The translations under genes were made by a program, and so were the position numbers. DNA of 64,000 nucleotides from Simmondsia chinensis (lineage: Eukaryota; Streptophyta; Magnoliopsida; Caryophyllales; Simmondsiaceae), in NCBI GenBank assembly GCA_018398585.1, contig JAGTTD010000018.1, forward strand, positions 813,501-877,500. The letters run 5' to 3'. Within the stretch, counting starts at the first letter, position 1; each line of letters opens with the position of its first letter. The notes under the pieces were generated by a model. That model was given only the letters and a program-made list of their open reading frames with translations, had not been told where the DNA came from and did no database searches. Below, piece after piece: positions 45,244-57,000 of this stretch.

Positions 45244-45499
45244 CTATACAAGCAAAACTGTGATATTAAAAGCGGCCTATATGATCTACAATTCAATATT
45301 GCTTCAAAAGATATACATACAAAAATGACAATGAGGCACCGGTCTACCGTGCCAAGGTTGAAGTCCTAGGACAAGAGGTCCTAGATTCAAGTTCTCTTTG
45401 TCTAAATCATGCTTACCTGCCAAAAAAGATTTACACGTTAGTAATATAAAAATCAGTTCTGATCCTTCACTCGATGACCCTAGCTTTCGGGACAATTGA

Positions 45500-45620
45500 T
45501 TCCTTCACATGGTACTAGAGCTTTGTTGACTAAGTGGTCGTAGGTTCGAATCACAATAGCCTCCACTTTCAGTAGTAATATAAATTCGATATATAAGGTA
45601 TAATGTAAAACTATATACTA
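45500..45620 (+). mobile_element. tRNA-like SINE remnant, GGTTCGAATC family
   Basis: GGTACTAGAGCTTTGTTGAC and GTGGTCGTAGGTTCGAATC give a box-A/box-B-like layout. Related pieces lie at 49436 (plus), 49025-49210 (minus) and 62838 (plus). The ends are not defined. Confidence 0.4.
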
Positions 45621-45704
45621 TCCACGGTTCAAGCCCAATAGACATTCGTGTGAGGCAGCATTGCTAGAGTATAAAAACCATTGTTGGGTCTTCATCCAAG
45701 AACT

Positions 45705-46158
45705 TGAGCTTTTGGGACTAGCAGTCAAGCTAGCTCGTGCATGTCACAAAGCTTGAAGGACTTAGCTCATTTTGCGCTTGAGCTGGCGAAGTTGGCTCGT
45801 TTAGCTTAACGAGTCAAGCCCGAGCCTAGTGAAACTCGAGTTCGTACGCTGACAAGCCTAAATGGTCCAAAACATATTTTCACAATTTACTAAGCTAAAT
45901 ATGCCTAATCAAGCGCACCTAAATGAGTCAAGCTCAAGCCTAGACAAGCTGAAACAAGCCTAAATTGAGCCTAAATAAAGTCATCTTAGCTTAGAGCTCG
46001 CCAAGTGGAGTTCGAGCCTTTCATAAGTCGAGCTCAAACTTGAAGTTTCCAAGCTCATTAAGTTAGAAGCTATGCCCAATCCGAGCTATAAATACTAACG
46101 AGCCGAGCCTTGAGCCATACAAGCATGAGCTTGCCTCACAGCTTATATACACCCCTAC
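45705..46158. mobile_element. GAGCTC-rich MITE, copy 5
   Basis: The right end GCTTATATACACCCCTA is the inverted family terminus, and the interior phrases AAGCTAGCTCG and GAGCCTAAAT match the family. It lies just downstream of the fucosyltransferase-like gene. Confidence 0.6.
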
Positions 46159-46189
46159 TGGGGACAGTTGGTTGATACAGGTGAGTTAT

Positions 46190-49100
46190 TTACCAGAAGC
46201 GGTCCTTGTTGACGCTCAAGTAACCGGCCATGACTTTCCCACCGGTGTTCCTCATCCCGTCGATAAGAAAACACCAAGTCGAACCCAAAGCTCCAATGAA
46301 AAAGTCTGCCTCGGTTGCCATCAAGAAGTTGACGAGCGGGTAATTCGTGCTCGTTTTCCTCCCTAGGCTCGCCTCATATGTTGCCATTGTGATGTTTTCC
46401 ACTTGTCGTTTCACATTCGTGTAGTAGAATTTCCATTTAGGATAGGACTTTGTTTGGTCAATTACTTCCTGCAAACACTCAAGGATTGAGCCCAATTTAG
46501 ACTCGAATCAAATCTGGAAAAAATTGAGAAGAGAATAGAGAAAGAGAAAACAATAAAACATATTTAGGTCGAAAACCCTCAAATTGAGAGAAATACCACG
46601 GCCCAAGTGGAAACCCTAGATGTCGCTAAATGGCCTACTAGGCCGAACCACAAAATAAAAAGGGTTCAGGCCCTCCGCTACCACCACAGACCTCCAAATC
46701 TGAAATAAGACAAATTTGAGACACAACATAACATCAGAGATTGAACCCACGAACGCCATCTAAGTGGATAATAGAGCAGTTACCACTGTGTTAAGCCCTA
46801 GGAGTTCAATCAGAAGAATGGACATGTTAGAGTATAAAACAATCGTTGTGCTGTCGTTTAACGACTCAGCTTTTAAAAATACTTAGTTCCTAAAAATTGT
46901 AGCCTTGATGTTTTAGACTTTCAGAATCAGCAATGTATTGAGAGGGCATTGCTCTCGTGATTTGCGATGCCTGCGTTATAGTAGCCCGATAGGATTATAC
47001 GTTGATCACTTCTCTCTCACAACTCCGGTGTGGAGCCTTCCAACTAAACTCACATGTGAAGTTCTTAGCATCCCCTCTCTTTCTCTCTCTACAAATCCCA
47101 CAACACGAGACTAGAATCTACAAGCGGATGATCGTAAAAATACCTGCATCTCGGTGGATAGCCAAACACTATTAAGATGTGGGAACTGCTTTCTAATGCG
47201 ATTGGCAAGGAATATGTACTCTTTGAATCCCACAACCACCATCTCACATGCCTTGTCGCCCATTCTCACGTGCATGCTCAACAACGGTCTTGGGATCCAC
47301 GGTTTGTGATTCGACCACACGTATTTCTCGATTTCCGATGCACTTGGCTGTGTATCAGCCTGTAAAACCAAGCAAGACATTTCTTTATTACAAAAAATTC
47401 TTTAATTGGACTAGAAGATAGGAAGAATTTAATGTTCTTTCTGGTAATTGAATTGTCTTGATTAGCGTAAGTGCACCTCGATTAATCCTTGGGTTACAAG
47501 TTCTGCCCAAAGACCCAGTGGTGGCTCCAACCTGATTACACGTGTAAATGAGCTGAGCCAGCTTGTCATAACCTTGAAAGGCATGGCTTGTTTGCTCAAT
47601 CCGACATGAGTTGGCTCGTTTAGCTTACCAAGCTGGGCCCAAGCCTAGTGAAGCTCAAGCTCATAGGACTACGAGCCCAAACAAGCTAGAATGAGCCTCT
47701 ATTAATACAATTTATTAGTTTCAGTATTGCTCAATCGAGCCTAGGGTCAGCCTGCCAAATGAGTCCAAATGAGCCTAGATCAAGCTTAAATGAGCCTAAA
47801 TAAGGCAAAGCTAGTTTTCGCCGAGCTGTGCCCGAGTTCAATCGAGCTGAGCCTCAAGCTTGACAAGTTCGAGTCTGGCTTGGCTCAGCTTGGCTCATAT
47901 ACACCTCTAAACTGACAATTCATGAGATGTCAAATCTAAATAACTCATCACTTGAGCCAACCCCTTGGAATAAAGAAAGACCCAACATAATACAGCTGAA
48001 TTGTTATAAATTTCACCCCTAACTTAGCAAAACTCAGGTTTTAATTGTTCAACGGTTACCTACCTGTGGCCATTCTCCGTCATGACTAGCAAGGACCATT
48101 TCTGCAGCCTCCCTTCTGAAGGCAGCATGACGAGCAACATTCATCAGGTGACACGTGTATTCAGTTTGAAATCTCATGAGGTACCGTACAGCCTGAATAC
48201 AATATCGACAATGTTAGCAAAACATAACGAAAAAAAAAAAAAAAAGATTTAGATTGCTTGTTCTGGTGAGCATGTTATGATATCAACAAGTATTAGCTTA
48301 AGGAGCATAAAATCGTGCTTAAATTTTTAGAATAGTCGGTTCTTTAACATGAATCTCATGTTAATCTCCATTTCAAGGTTGAGTCTTTGAATCTTCATAG
48401 TTTGTTACATTAGAACATGTCAAAGAACCATTGCACCTAAAAGTTTTCAGTATTTGGGTTAATCAATAGAGAAATACCCTAGAATAGGGTTCAAATTAGA
48501 TGCAAAGGAATAAATCTAAAAGAAATTGAGAAGAACAGAGCAAGAAAAAACCATAACACATAGATTTACATGGAAAACCCTCAATTTGAAGGAAAAACTA
48601 CGGGTGGAGGAGAAAACAATCCACAAGAAATTTGAGAAGATCTCACTACATGGGTCTACTGTGCTGAATCTAAAATCTACTATCACCACAAATTTCTGTT
48701 TCTGAATCAAGACATAAATTCTAGACACAATACATATACTCGGGCGAGAGTTATATCAATATAATGGGTTGTAGCTTTTTTAGAGAATGTTCCGAAAAAC
48801 ACGGTAAATCAAAGTCTATACCTGTGCTCGCCACCATCTCCGATCCATTTTGCGATGAGACGCGAAAAAGCTCCCGTTTATTTCAGTTGTCGGTTGCATA
48901 TAACTCCAAGGGCTACCCCAATTCCTGTATCGGTAATTATCACATTGATCACTTATTTTGTCAAGGAATCAACTATCCCAAAAGTTCAAGCTAATGGGTG
49001 AAGGCTCAAGAGTAGTTTTACACTCTAACATGCCCTTTCATGTGAATAGCCGTCATCTTATAGCTCTAATATTGGAAGTTGGGATTGCTGAGATTCGAAC

Positions 49101-52100
49101 TCGTGACTTCTTGGTTAACAAGGCTTGATACCATGTCAAACTATCAATTATCCCAAAAGCTTAAGCTGATGAGTGAAAGTTCAATAATAGTTTTATACTC
49201 TGACATCTTTGGCAATGACTAGTAGGAAAGTGCAATGACTTGCCTTGGCATTCGTCCCGCCCATATTTCTTTGGAAGTATAATTCTCTTTTACTCTTATT
49301 ATTCCATTTTCCCATGCTTCGGTTTGTTGCATGAGTTCGAATGCTCGGTCTCGACATTCTTTGGATGTTTCTGGAAGAAAGTAGCATGACCAACTTGATC
49401 GAGACGAACCTATCCTTCCAAACATGAAATCAACGTTAGAGCTCGGTACTAGAGCCTCTTTGACCAAAAGGTCTCAAGTTCATATTCCAACAACCTTCAT
49501 TCTTTCTATCAGCATAACTAAAATAACATCACGTAGAATATGTAGAGGTGTAAATGAGCTAAGCCAGCTTATCATAGAGCTCAAAAGGCTTAACTCAGCA
49601 AATTCGTTTAGCTTACTCGAACTTGTAGAATCGCGAGCCTAAATGATCCGAAATGAGCCTATCTTAATGCAAATTATTGGCTGAAATATGCGCAACCAAG
49701 CCTGAATTGAGCCGAGCTCAAGCCTAAGCTAGGCTAAACGAGCCTAAAATCAAGCTTAAATGAGCATAAATAAGGCAAGCTTAGTGCGTAACTTGCCAAG
49801 TTGTGTTTGAGCTCAATCTAGCCTGAGCCAGAGCCTATGGAAAACCAAGCTCGAGGTTGAAGTTTCCATGCATGGAGCTTCAAGCCGAGCCTCGAGCTTA
49901 ATGAATTCAGGCTGCACTCAGCTCACATACACCGCTACAGAATATGCATTATCATGCTTCAAGTACCGTGAAAGGCCACATTGCATAGTCAATAATTTCA
50001 TCCGGTTTTTGGTTCCTAGTCTTAGTTCCTTAGCAACCAGGATCGACGATATAGTAGTGGAGTGAAAGATAGCTATGTTCTTCCTATAGTGGGAAGCATC
50101 TGACCAAAAGGAAAGTGAGCAGGCCACCTGACTTATCATCATAAAGAGGAAGTACAAAACCATTTTGGGTCACCACCTAACAACTTAACTCTCGAAGAGA
50201 AACAATTTCTTCACACAATGACTGATCCAAAACAACGATCCAAAATGATGTATCATTGTGGATTATACCTTTACAGTCATCATGATCTGCGCGGTTATAA
50301 TAGTTTGTAACAAGAACCCTCTTCTCTTGTATTGCGATTGCAAGAAGTCCACACATTCCTGCGATTTGTGCTCCTATACCGAATCCTGGGAGTCTTTCCC
50401 AAGCAGTTATCAGAAATTTTACTTGAGGATCATGGCAGTTCGCGGGGTGTTGATGTAGCCATATATCGCGTTGCACTTTCCTCGTTAAGGGATAGTTTTC
50501 TTCATCTGATCCTGTAATCTGTGTGACAAAGAAAGAAAGAGATTAAGTTCAGGAAAAGGAAAAAGAACAATGACTAAGTATATTTCATATATATGCAATA
50601 TAAAATTTTCATATTGCAGTTAAAACGGTGAATCAGGACAGCAATTACATAATTGCTGGCAACGTGTGCAGTGGTGCAAATGCGCAGAGTTGTTCTTGAG
50701 CTCATTGGACTCAAGGCTCAATTTAGCTCAACTCGAGCTCGGCTGAAAGCTCATTGAGCCTAGAGGCTGAGCATGGCAACTCGGTTGAGCTTGAACCTAG
50801 CCCCAACATCCATTGAGCTAAATCCAATATTAAGGCTCATTTGAGCTTAATCTGGGCTCATGTGGGATTGATTAAACTGGAGCTCTGCTTATTTAGATTC
50901 AAACTTGGCTTGATTGAGCAAGTATAGGGTCTACTTTAGCTTTAAGATTGGCTCATTCGGGTTGCTATCAAGCTCAAGCTTGACTTGTTCAGCTAATGTG
51001 CCAACTTGATTCAGCTTGAGCTTGAAACGATCCGAGGATTTTGAGCTCACGAGCTCGGGGCATTTACACTCTTAAACTTATGGGCCTTATTACAATATAG
51101 CATAAATTACGCTCACTAGGATATAATTCAGTATTGAAGAAGAATGTTCTTTTGTCATAATGATGAAACATACCCAAGGAGGATAAGCACCTTCTGATAT
51201 ATCACGACGCCTCAAATCCCTTAGCTTTTCATCGCCTTCATTCCTGGGGTAAATGTCCAAAAACCCTTTCCAAATCGTCCAAGGTGGGAAGCTCTCGTTC
51301 TCAACAGGCTTATCAAGACGCTCATTAACCTTCGCCTTTGCTTTGCAGTTCTCCAAATGAGGGGCTTTCGGAATGCTTGATCTGCTCAAACCAAGCCTTT
51401 CTAATGAGTCTTCTTTCTTTCTCACTTTCCCGGGTTCTGATTCGTTCAGTAGTATGCTCCAAGCTGAATATAGTAACGTTACCTTTTCTTCGTCTTGGAT
51501 TCGAGTCTTTCTTATTGAAATTACTTCCCTTCCGACTGTTTTTGGTTTTGAGCTGCAATCTCCGGCTGTAACCATATCTGTAATGTAGTATAAACAAAAT
51601 GGTTTACAACAAGTAACAACTTGGGAAGATCGATGCTCAGTAAATGGAAAACCTATGCTCTTCATTTTCCGGAATTTAGAATAAGAATTACATAATTCTA
51701 ACATATATTCCTGACCCGTCATGCCACACGGAAGAATACATCTTAAGCACTCCAAAACTATTAACGACTACAAGAAACAACTAATTGTTTCTTCTAAAGG
51801 TGGCAACTAGGTCAGCCGGGTTACCGATTTGGGTTCGGGTCATTTTTGGGTTTACAATAAACTCGGGTCAAGCCAGGCTCAGGTCAATTTTTGGCTCTTG
51901 CCTATACTCAGGTCACTTCACTTTCAAGTCGTTTGGAACACTCTTGGTCGGATAGTACGGGTGTCAAATAGAAATGGCTTGATCTGTTAGGTTACTCTTT
52001 CGGCTCAATGACAACATGTAGGATCAGCAACATGAAGACTCTGGAGAACAACCATCCTAGTACTACTCATGTCCAATCATGCTTTAAGTCCAAAATTATA

Positions 52101-52905
52101 ATGATATAAGATGCATTAGCGCAGGTATGGCCACACCTAGAAACACTTTAACACAAACACACAGAAATCATTACGGGAATGGTAATTAATTCCAAATTCT
52201 GACAAACATTTCAAGCAGATGGTTAGATATTCTGAATCGCGATATTTCTATTTATGAGGTAAAACAAGGCTTTATTTGGAGATATTTGTAGTGACATATG
52301 ATCAAACTTGTAACCAAACAAATGATATCAAATCCAATATGCATAAGAGCATCTCCAAGGGAAACTTAACCAATGATCGTTATTGGGTTTGAAGTGGGGA
52401 TAGTAGATAGGCCCATTCATACCTTGTGCTTAGATTCTGTTAGGGGACTATTGGGATTCGAAGTCTTAACCTCTTGATCGACAAAGCTTTGACAACACAT
52501 CAAGGAACCGACTATACCAACAGCTTAAAGTAATAAGTGAAGACCTATAAATTGTTTTATACAGTATCAAACGGAAAAACTAAATATAATCTGAACATGT
52601 GCACACAAACTCGAAAACGAAGAGCCAAAAATAGTAAAGAAGACCATATAATATGCAAGAATGTTCACTTAACTGATCACATGTGAACTTGAATTCACTG
52701 GCAAAACTGCAGCTGAAAATCCAGAAAATGAAATCCCACCAAATTCAAAGCTCCCAAATGAAGTAAGAGCAGCAAGAAACAAAGATGCCAAGCAAACCCC
52801 ACATAAGAACCCAGCCACACATATTTGGCATGGAAATGAACTGCTCATTTGCAACGCTTTTTGCGATACAACTCTTTCTAGACCCTTCTGATCTTCTTTT
52901 TCCAT
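46190..52905 (-). CDS. Putative fucosyltransferase-like glycosyltransferase, 592 aa, eight exons
   Basis: Exons on the minus strand: 52905-52674, 51577-51174, 50518-50269, 49409-49244, 48924-48822, 48192-48064, 47359-47144, 46468-46190. They total 1779 nt and all phases agree. Residues 29-52 form one membrane segment after a short N-terminus, a type II Golgi topology. The catalytic half has WERLPGFGIGAQ, NYYNRADHDDCKG, WSCYFLPETS, MHVRMGDK (residues about 457-464) and FLMATEADFFIGALGSTWCF. The HxRxGDK loop and the terminal block resemble FUT8/NodZ-type and O-fucosyltransferase sugar-nucleotide sites. Acceptor and product are unknown; plants are not known for FUT8-type core alpha-1,6-fucose, so the exact reaction is open. 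Intron 4 has a GC donor (AG|GCAAGT at 49243). Introns 2, 3 and 6 each carry a copy of the same MITE. Confidence 0.93.
47535..47912. mobile_element. GAGCTC-rich MITE, copy 6 (intron 6 of the fucosyltransferase-like gene)
   Basis: ACGTGTAAATGAGCTGAGCC at the left and GGCTCATATACACCTCTA at the right are inverted family ends. The interior has AATGAGCCTA and CAAGCTTAAATGAGC phrases. Confidence 0.7.
49025..49210 (-). mobile_element. tRNA-like SINE remnant (intron 4 of the fucosyltransferase-like gene)
   Basis: On the minus strand, GGTATCAAGCCTTGTTAACC and CGAGTTCGAATCTC have a box-A/box-B-like arrangement, preceded by AGAGTATAAAACTATT. A related fragment at 48940-49024 shares the GAGTGTAAAACTACT start. 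It sits next to the GC donor at 49243. Confidence 0.4.
49550..49936. mobile_element. GAGCTC-rich MITE, copy 7 (intron 3 of the fucosyltransferase-like gene)
   Basis: GTAGAGGTGTAAATGAGCT and, inverted, GTAGCGGTGTATGTGAGCT form the ends. AGAATAT flanks both sides (the next base also agrees depending on alignment), consistent with a 7-8 bp duplication. Confidence 0.75.
50685..51077. mobile_element. GAGCTC-rich MITE, copy 8 (intron 2 of the fucosyltransferase-like gene)
   Basis: The right end GGGGCATTTACACTCTTA is a degraded family terminus. The interior has TTGAGCTCATTGG, GCTCAACTCGAGCTCGGC and GAGCTCACGAGCTCGGG phrases. Confidence 0.6.
51797..51985. repeat. GGGTC-rich dispersed repeat (intron 1 of the fucosyltransferase-like gene)
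   Basis: AAAGGTGGCAACTAGG and repeated GGGTTCGGGTCA and ACTCGGGTCA phrases resemble the inverted repeat piece at 44650-44800. The ends are not certain. Confidence 0.35.
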
Positions 52906-52929
52906 ATTTTCGAGAAAACGCCAGTTGAA

Positions 52930-53345
52930 TTCAAAGACGGAAAACTCTAAATACCGGCTTGTGAAACAGGGATGTTCTTACTGTATAAGCTGAACAGTGA
53001 AACTGGAGAAAGTTCCACTTGGTTTACCCATAAATGAAGTTCAATTCCTTTTTCAACAAAAGGAGGAAATTTAGAGATGGGAACGTAGAGAACCGGTTTG
53101 TGAAAAAGGGATGTCCTCACTGTATAAGTTGAATAGTGAAACTAGAGAAAGTTCCACTGGGTTTGCCCACAAATGAATTTCAATTCCTTTTTCAAAAGGG
53201 GAAATTTAGCGACGGAAACTCTGAGAACTGGCTTGTGAAAAAGGGATGTCCTCACTGTATAAGTTGAACGGTAAAACCCGGAAAAGCGGCACTGGTTCTG
53301 GCAATAAATGAAGTTCAATTTCTTTTTAGAAAGGGGAAGATTCAA
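52930..53345 (-). repeat. Triplicated segment of about 137 bp in the leader of the fucosyltransferase-like gene
   Basis: The plus-strand anchor TTGTGAAAMAGGGATGT recurs at 52959, 53099 and 53233, so the unit is about 134-140 bp. Each unit also has ACTGTATAAGYTGAA, AGTTCCACT-like and AATTCCTTTTTCAA blocks. The array starts 25 bases upstream of the ATG (minus strand). It contains a short upstream open frame, 53351-53142, whose reading frame does not survive between units. Confidence 0.8.
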
Positions 53346-53483
53346 GCCCACTTTTAAGTAGAATCACATGAAAGTTCTTCCAGCTTCCATTTCTGTGCAT
53401 CACAATAAAAGCCCATTTCAGAAAAATAAAGAAAATATACTATAAATTTAAGAATTATTATAAACCTAGATAATAGATTCATT

Positions 53484-53875
53484 TAGGGTTTGTTTGGTAT
53501 TATCTTTTGATTCTGCTTTTTGGTTTTTAAGAAATTAAAATCATGTTATGAAAACAGTTTGTTCAGTTTTTGGTTTTATGTTTGCAATTTTCACTCAAAC
53601 TAGAAAAAAACTGAAAAAGAAAACCAAACATTAGGAAAAATCGTTTCTTAAATACTAGAAATTTACAGTCATTGTGGTATTATTTTCTGTTTGCAGCTTT
53701 TGGGTTTTAGAAAATTAAAACATAGTCTACAAACAATTTTTTCTTGTTTTCAGTTCTTTTTCCTAGTTGAAGTAAAAATTGAAAACAAAAATCCAAGAAA
53801 TCAGAAAAAGCCCATTTTCATAATGTGTTAAAAAAATAAAACTATAAATTAGAAAATAATATCGAACAACCCTTG
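53484..53875. mobile_element. Foldback MITE pair
   Basis: GGGTTTGTTTGGTATTATC at the left and AAATAATATCGAACAACCC at the right are inverted. A second inner start (TTGTGGTATTATTTTCTG) suggests two overlapping copies. It is the same family as 38287 and 33526. Confidence 0.6.
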
Positions 53876-53885
53876 AAGAGTTACT

Positions 53886-53975
53886 GCAAAAAGAACAACC
53901 TATTGCCTCAAAGAGGCTCCCGTCAAGGTAAGATCTAAGAGAGTAAGATGTACATAGCCTTCAAGAATTGTTAGA
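53886..53975 (-). mobile_element. Degraded Au-like SINE
   Basis: On the minus strand, AGGCTATGTACATC, CTTGACGGGAGCC and GAGGCAATAGG follow the body order of the better copies. Head and tail are lost. Confidence 0.45.
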
Positions 53976-54459
53976 ATCCGAGTTCATGTACAGTTGAGCT
54001 GTACCAACCTTGCCAATTGCAAAAAAGATTTCTCAATTTTGTTGGTTTACTTTTAGATTTCCTCTCACCTGCAAAATAAATGAAAGTTTATGCATCAAAA
54101 TTAGTAAAAAATGAGTTAGAAAATATATAAAAAGGGAAATAAAATGAGAAATGACTAAATTTAAGGACTGACACTGATAGACTAACAGGGAACTCACGGA
54201 GAATGGGTGATTTTGGATAGAAAATTTCTGAAAAAAAAAACTTGGAAAATTCCCATAATAATATCAAAAAAGACCCAAGAAAAACATAAAAATGAGGAAA
54301 AATAAAAATAACCCAATTCTCATTTCCAAATATTAAGAAATGGGTTGAGAAGAAAAATAAGCAAATTGAAATAGAACTGGGGCAAAGAGACAGATAATAT
54401 CAAAGGTCCACACATGAATTTAATAAGAAACCCTACAACAGAGCTGTAAGAGAGACAGA

Positions 54460-54556
54460 CAGCAACAACAACAAACTCAGTGGCACAAGGGCTCCCTCCA
54501 CCAATGCAGGATCGGGGGTGAGATGAACGCAGTTTTACTTTTTCAGGGTGCTATCC
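54460..54556 (-). mobile_element. Au-like SINE, truncated body
   Basis: On the minus strand, CTGAAAAAGTAAAACTGCG, CCGATCCTGC, GGAGGGAGCCC and CCACTGAGTTTG are followed by a TTG-repeat tail. The head is absent. Confidence 0.7.
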
Positions 54557-55129
54557 TAAATGGAGGCTAAACATAGAAATGAATGAAACAAACAAACCGA
54601 TAAAGCAATAATAAAACAACAACGCCACAAGCACCAAAGCATAAAACAACAATAAAGCAACAATAGCAGACATGTAAAGCCTAGGGGCGTTGGACTAGCT
54701 TTGTTGTGCTTCCCTATTCTAAACTGCTATGTCAGCTATACCCGCCACTCAGTATTAATTGATTTTAGAATAGAATTTTATTTGCGCTTACAGTTGAATT
54801 TTATAGATAAGATCAGGAAAGCCTTCAGAAGGGGAAAGTCATGCTAAGTGCAGAGACACCTGTACATACTACCAAACCCATTTTTGCAAGAAAATTACTC
54901 ACCAAACAAGCAAAGCAAAGAATCAAAAAGTCATACAAATTCAGTACACTAACTTTGATGATCTTAAATTTCTTCAGCTACCATAAATGTATCACAAATC
55001 TTCTTTTGTTTTTGTTCTCTAAATTGACTTATAAAATATAAATTTTACAAAGAAGAGGGGAAAATTGCATAAATTACCCATAAAACAAAGCAAGAAAAAT
55101 TCAATACACTTGCCCTTTGAAAACAATCT

Positions 55130-55243
55130 CTCTACCGGTAACACACTCTAGAGATAAGACTGCGTACATCGTAAATCTTACCTTCTTTAGATCCTGCCTC
55201 GAATGGGGCCTCTTTAAGACACTGGGTTGTTGTTGTTGTTATT
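55130..55243 (+). mobile_element. Au-like SINE, truncated body
   Basis: GATAAGACTGCGTACATCG, TTAGATCCTGCC, GGGGCCTCTTTAAGACACTG and a TTG-repeat tail are in the body order. The head is lost. Confidence 0.7.
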
Positions 55244-55259
55244 GATTTCTTTAGTTACT

Positions 55260-56160
55260 AAAATTACAAACCCCTCTTGTGTGTTTTGTTGGGCTCAGAT
55301 GATTTATAATAAAGAAAATATCAGAAAAATGAGAGGAAAATAGCAAAAATTATGTCTCTCACACCCAAGAGATCAGAAAAATTAAGTACACAAGCTTTTA
55401 CTTAATGAATTTATTGATTTCAACAAAGAAAATTATCAGAAAAAGAGGCAAAAATTTAAAAAATTACCCACAAAACAAGCTGTTTCTCACACTTCAAGAA
55501 TCAGAAAACTCAGTACGCAAATTTTAATTTTATGATCTTATTGAAGTCTTTAGTTACTAAATTTACAAACCCCTTTTGCTATTTTTTATCAGATGATTTA
55601 TAATAAAGAAAATATCAGAAAAAGAAGAAAAAATTACAAAAATTACCCAGAAATCAGCCCCAAAAAAATCAGAAAATTCAGTACACAATCCACAATCTAA
55701 TGATCTTAGTATTGATTTCTTTAGTTACTAAAAAACCCTTTTGTTCATTTTTTTTTCCTCAGATGATTTATAATAAATAAAATATCAGAAAAAGAGGAAA
55801 AAATTGCAAAATTTACCCAGAAAACAACCCCAAAAAAATCACAAAATTCAGTACACAAACTACAATTTAATCATCTTTTTTTTTTTTTTTTTTTAACTTA
55901 CTAAAATTCCAAACCCCTTTTCTTTTTGTTGTCTCAAATAATTTATAACAAATAAAATATCAGAAGAGGGGAAAGAAAATTGCACCTTTTTTGCGTCAAG
56001 CAACCAACCATCGAAATTCGAGAGATTCAAACTTATAATCTCTTAATCAACCAAATTTTACCATATTTAAACACAAAAGTTTAAACTGACAACTAAAAAC
56101 TCAGATATAATTTTATAAATTAAAACTTTGGATAAAAAAGAGAGAGAAAAAGGAAAAATC
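55260..56160. repeat. Tandem-like AT-rich units upstream of the fucosyltransferase-like gene
   Basis: GATGATTTATAATAAAGAAAATATCAG-type text (cut here to its first part, GATGATTTATAATAAA) recurs at about 55298, 55592, 55762 and, altered, 55935. TCAGAAAAATT and AGTACACAA blocks recur between. This is a low-complexity diverged repeat of variable spacing with no coding capacity. Confidence 0.55.
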
Positions 56161-56164
56161 AGAA

Positions 56165-56255
56165 GGTGTCAGAGAACTTGGCTTACCCAAAGACACATAT
56201 CCCCTTCTGAACTCTCTCCCTCTCTCTCTCCTTTGTGTACATGCGTCTATGATTT
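56165..56255 (-). other. Possible non-coding first exon of the fucosyltransferase-like gene
   Basis: On the minus strand a GA-rich stretch ends GATATGTGTCTTTGGGTAAGCC, written here only to show a good donor (TTTG|GGTAAG or TTTGG|GTAAGC). AAATATAGAGAAAA lies just upstream as a weak TATA region. A 5' UTR intron of about 3 kb would be needed to reach the ATG exon. This is inference only. Confidence 0.3.
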
Positions 56256-56514
56256 TCTCTATATTTAATTATTTTATTTAATTTTTTATATTTGGGGGAA
56301 AATGGGTGTATTTGATTTTTTGTGGGGTTTTGGTTTATGGGTAAATGTGCAAATTTGAGATGAATTGAGTGATGATAGTACTAGGGGGAGTGATTGCTTG
56401 GTTGAGATTCAATCCTGTGTAGTGAACACCCAGGAATATATTCTTCTGTAATGGGTCCCTCTTATTTTTATCAGTTGTGATTCTAATTGAGGATAAGTTA
56501 AAAAAGTAATGTCT

Positions 56515-56805
56515 ATAATAGTTTGGACATGCTAGAAAGAGACTGATTACTACCCTCTTTAGGAAATGTGGACAGTTACATAATACGTATTAGAAGAGAG
56601 ATAAAGGGGGGCCAAAGAAAAGCGTGGGATCGGAATGATTAGACATAACCTCGCTCATATAAACCTTGATGACGAGATGACCTAGATAGAGTTAAATGAT
56701 GGTTGAAAATACGTTTGGCCGATAAAGCTGTTAGGAACTTAGGAGAGAGGAGCATATAGATGTTAGTTCAAAACGTCCCTAGGCTTACATGTCGGCTGTT
56801 GTTGT
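56515..56805 (+). mobile_element. RTE-type LINE 3' end with TTG tail
   Basis: With frameshifts the sequence encodes RGGPKKSV, then NLAHINLDDEMT, matching the C-terminal GRPKK...NLDDEM...DR segment of plant RTE-clade reverse transcriptase proteins. The end is CGGCTGTTGTTGTTG, a TTG-repeat tail like that of the SINEs. Only the 3' end remains. Confidence 0.65.
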
Positions 56806-56884
56806 TGTTTTATGTTGCTTGTATGTCTAATGTTGCTTTATTTGACTTAAAATTTATAAATATTGTTCCGTTTTTATTTTTTAG

Positions 56885-57000
56885 GGTTGGAAGCCTTTAA
56901 AACAACTATCATGTAGGGGTAAAGCTGTATACATCTTATTCTCTTCAACTCTGCTTTGGCGGGAGCCTCTTTGAAGTATTGAGTTTTTTTTGTGTTGGTA
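56885..57000 (+). mobile_element. Degraded Au-like SINE
   Basis: GGTTGGAAGCCTTTAAAAC, GGTAAAGCTGTATACATC, CTCTGCTTTGGCGGGAGCC and TTGAAGTATTGAG follow the body order, and the tail is a T run with TTG. Confidence 0.6.

Noticed and set aside
51797..51985. Regulatory element in intron 1 of the fucosyltransferase-like gene
   Set aside because: The repeated GGGTC phrases match a dispersed repeat seen at 44650, so a repeat origin is more likely.
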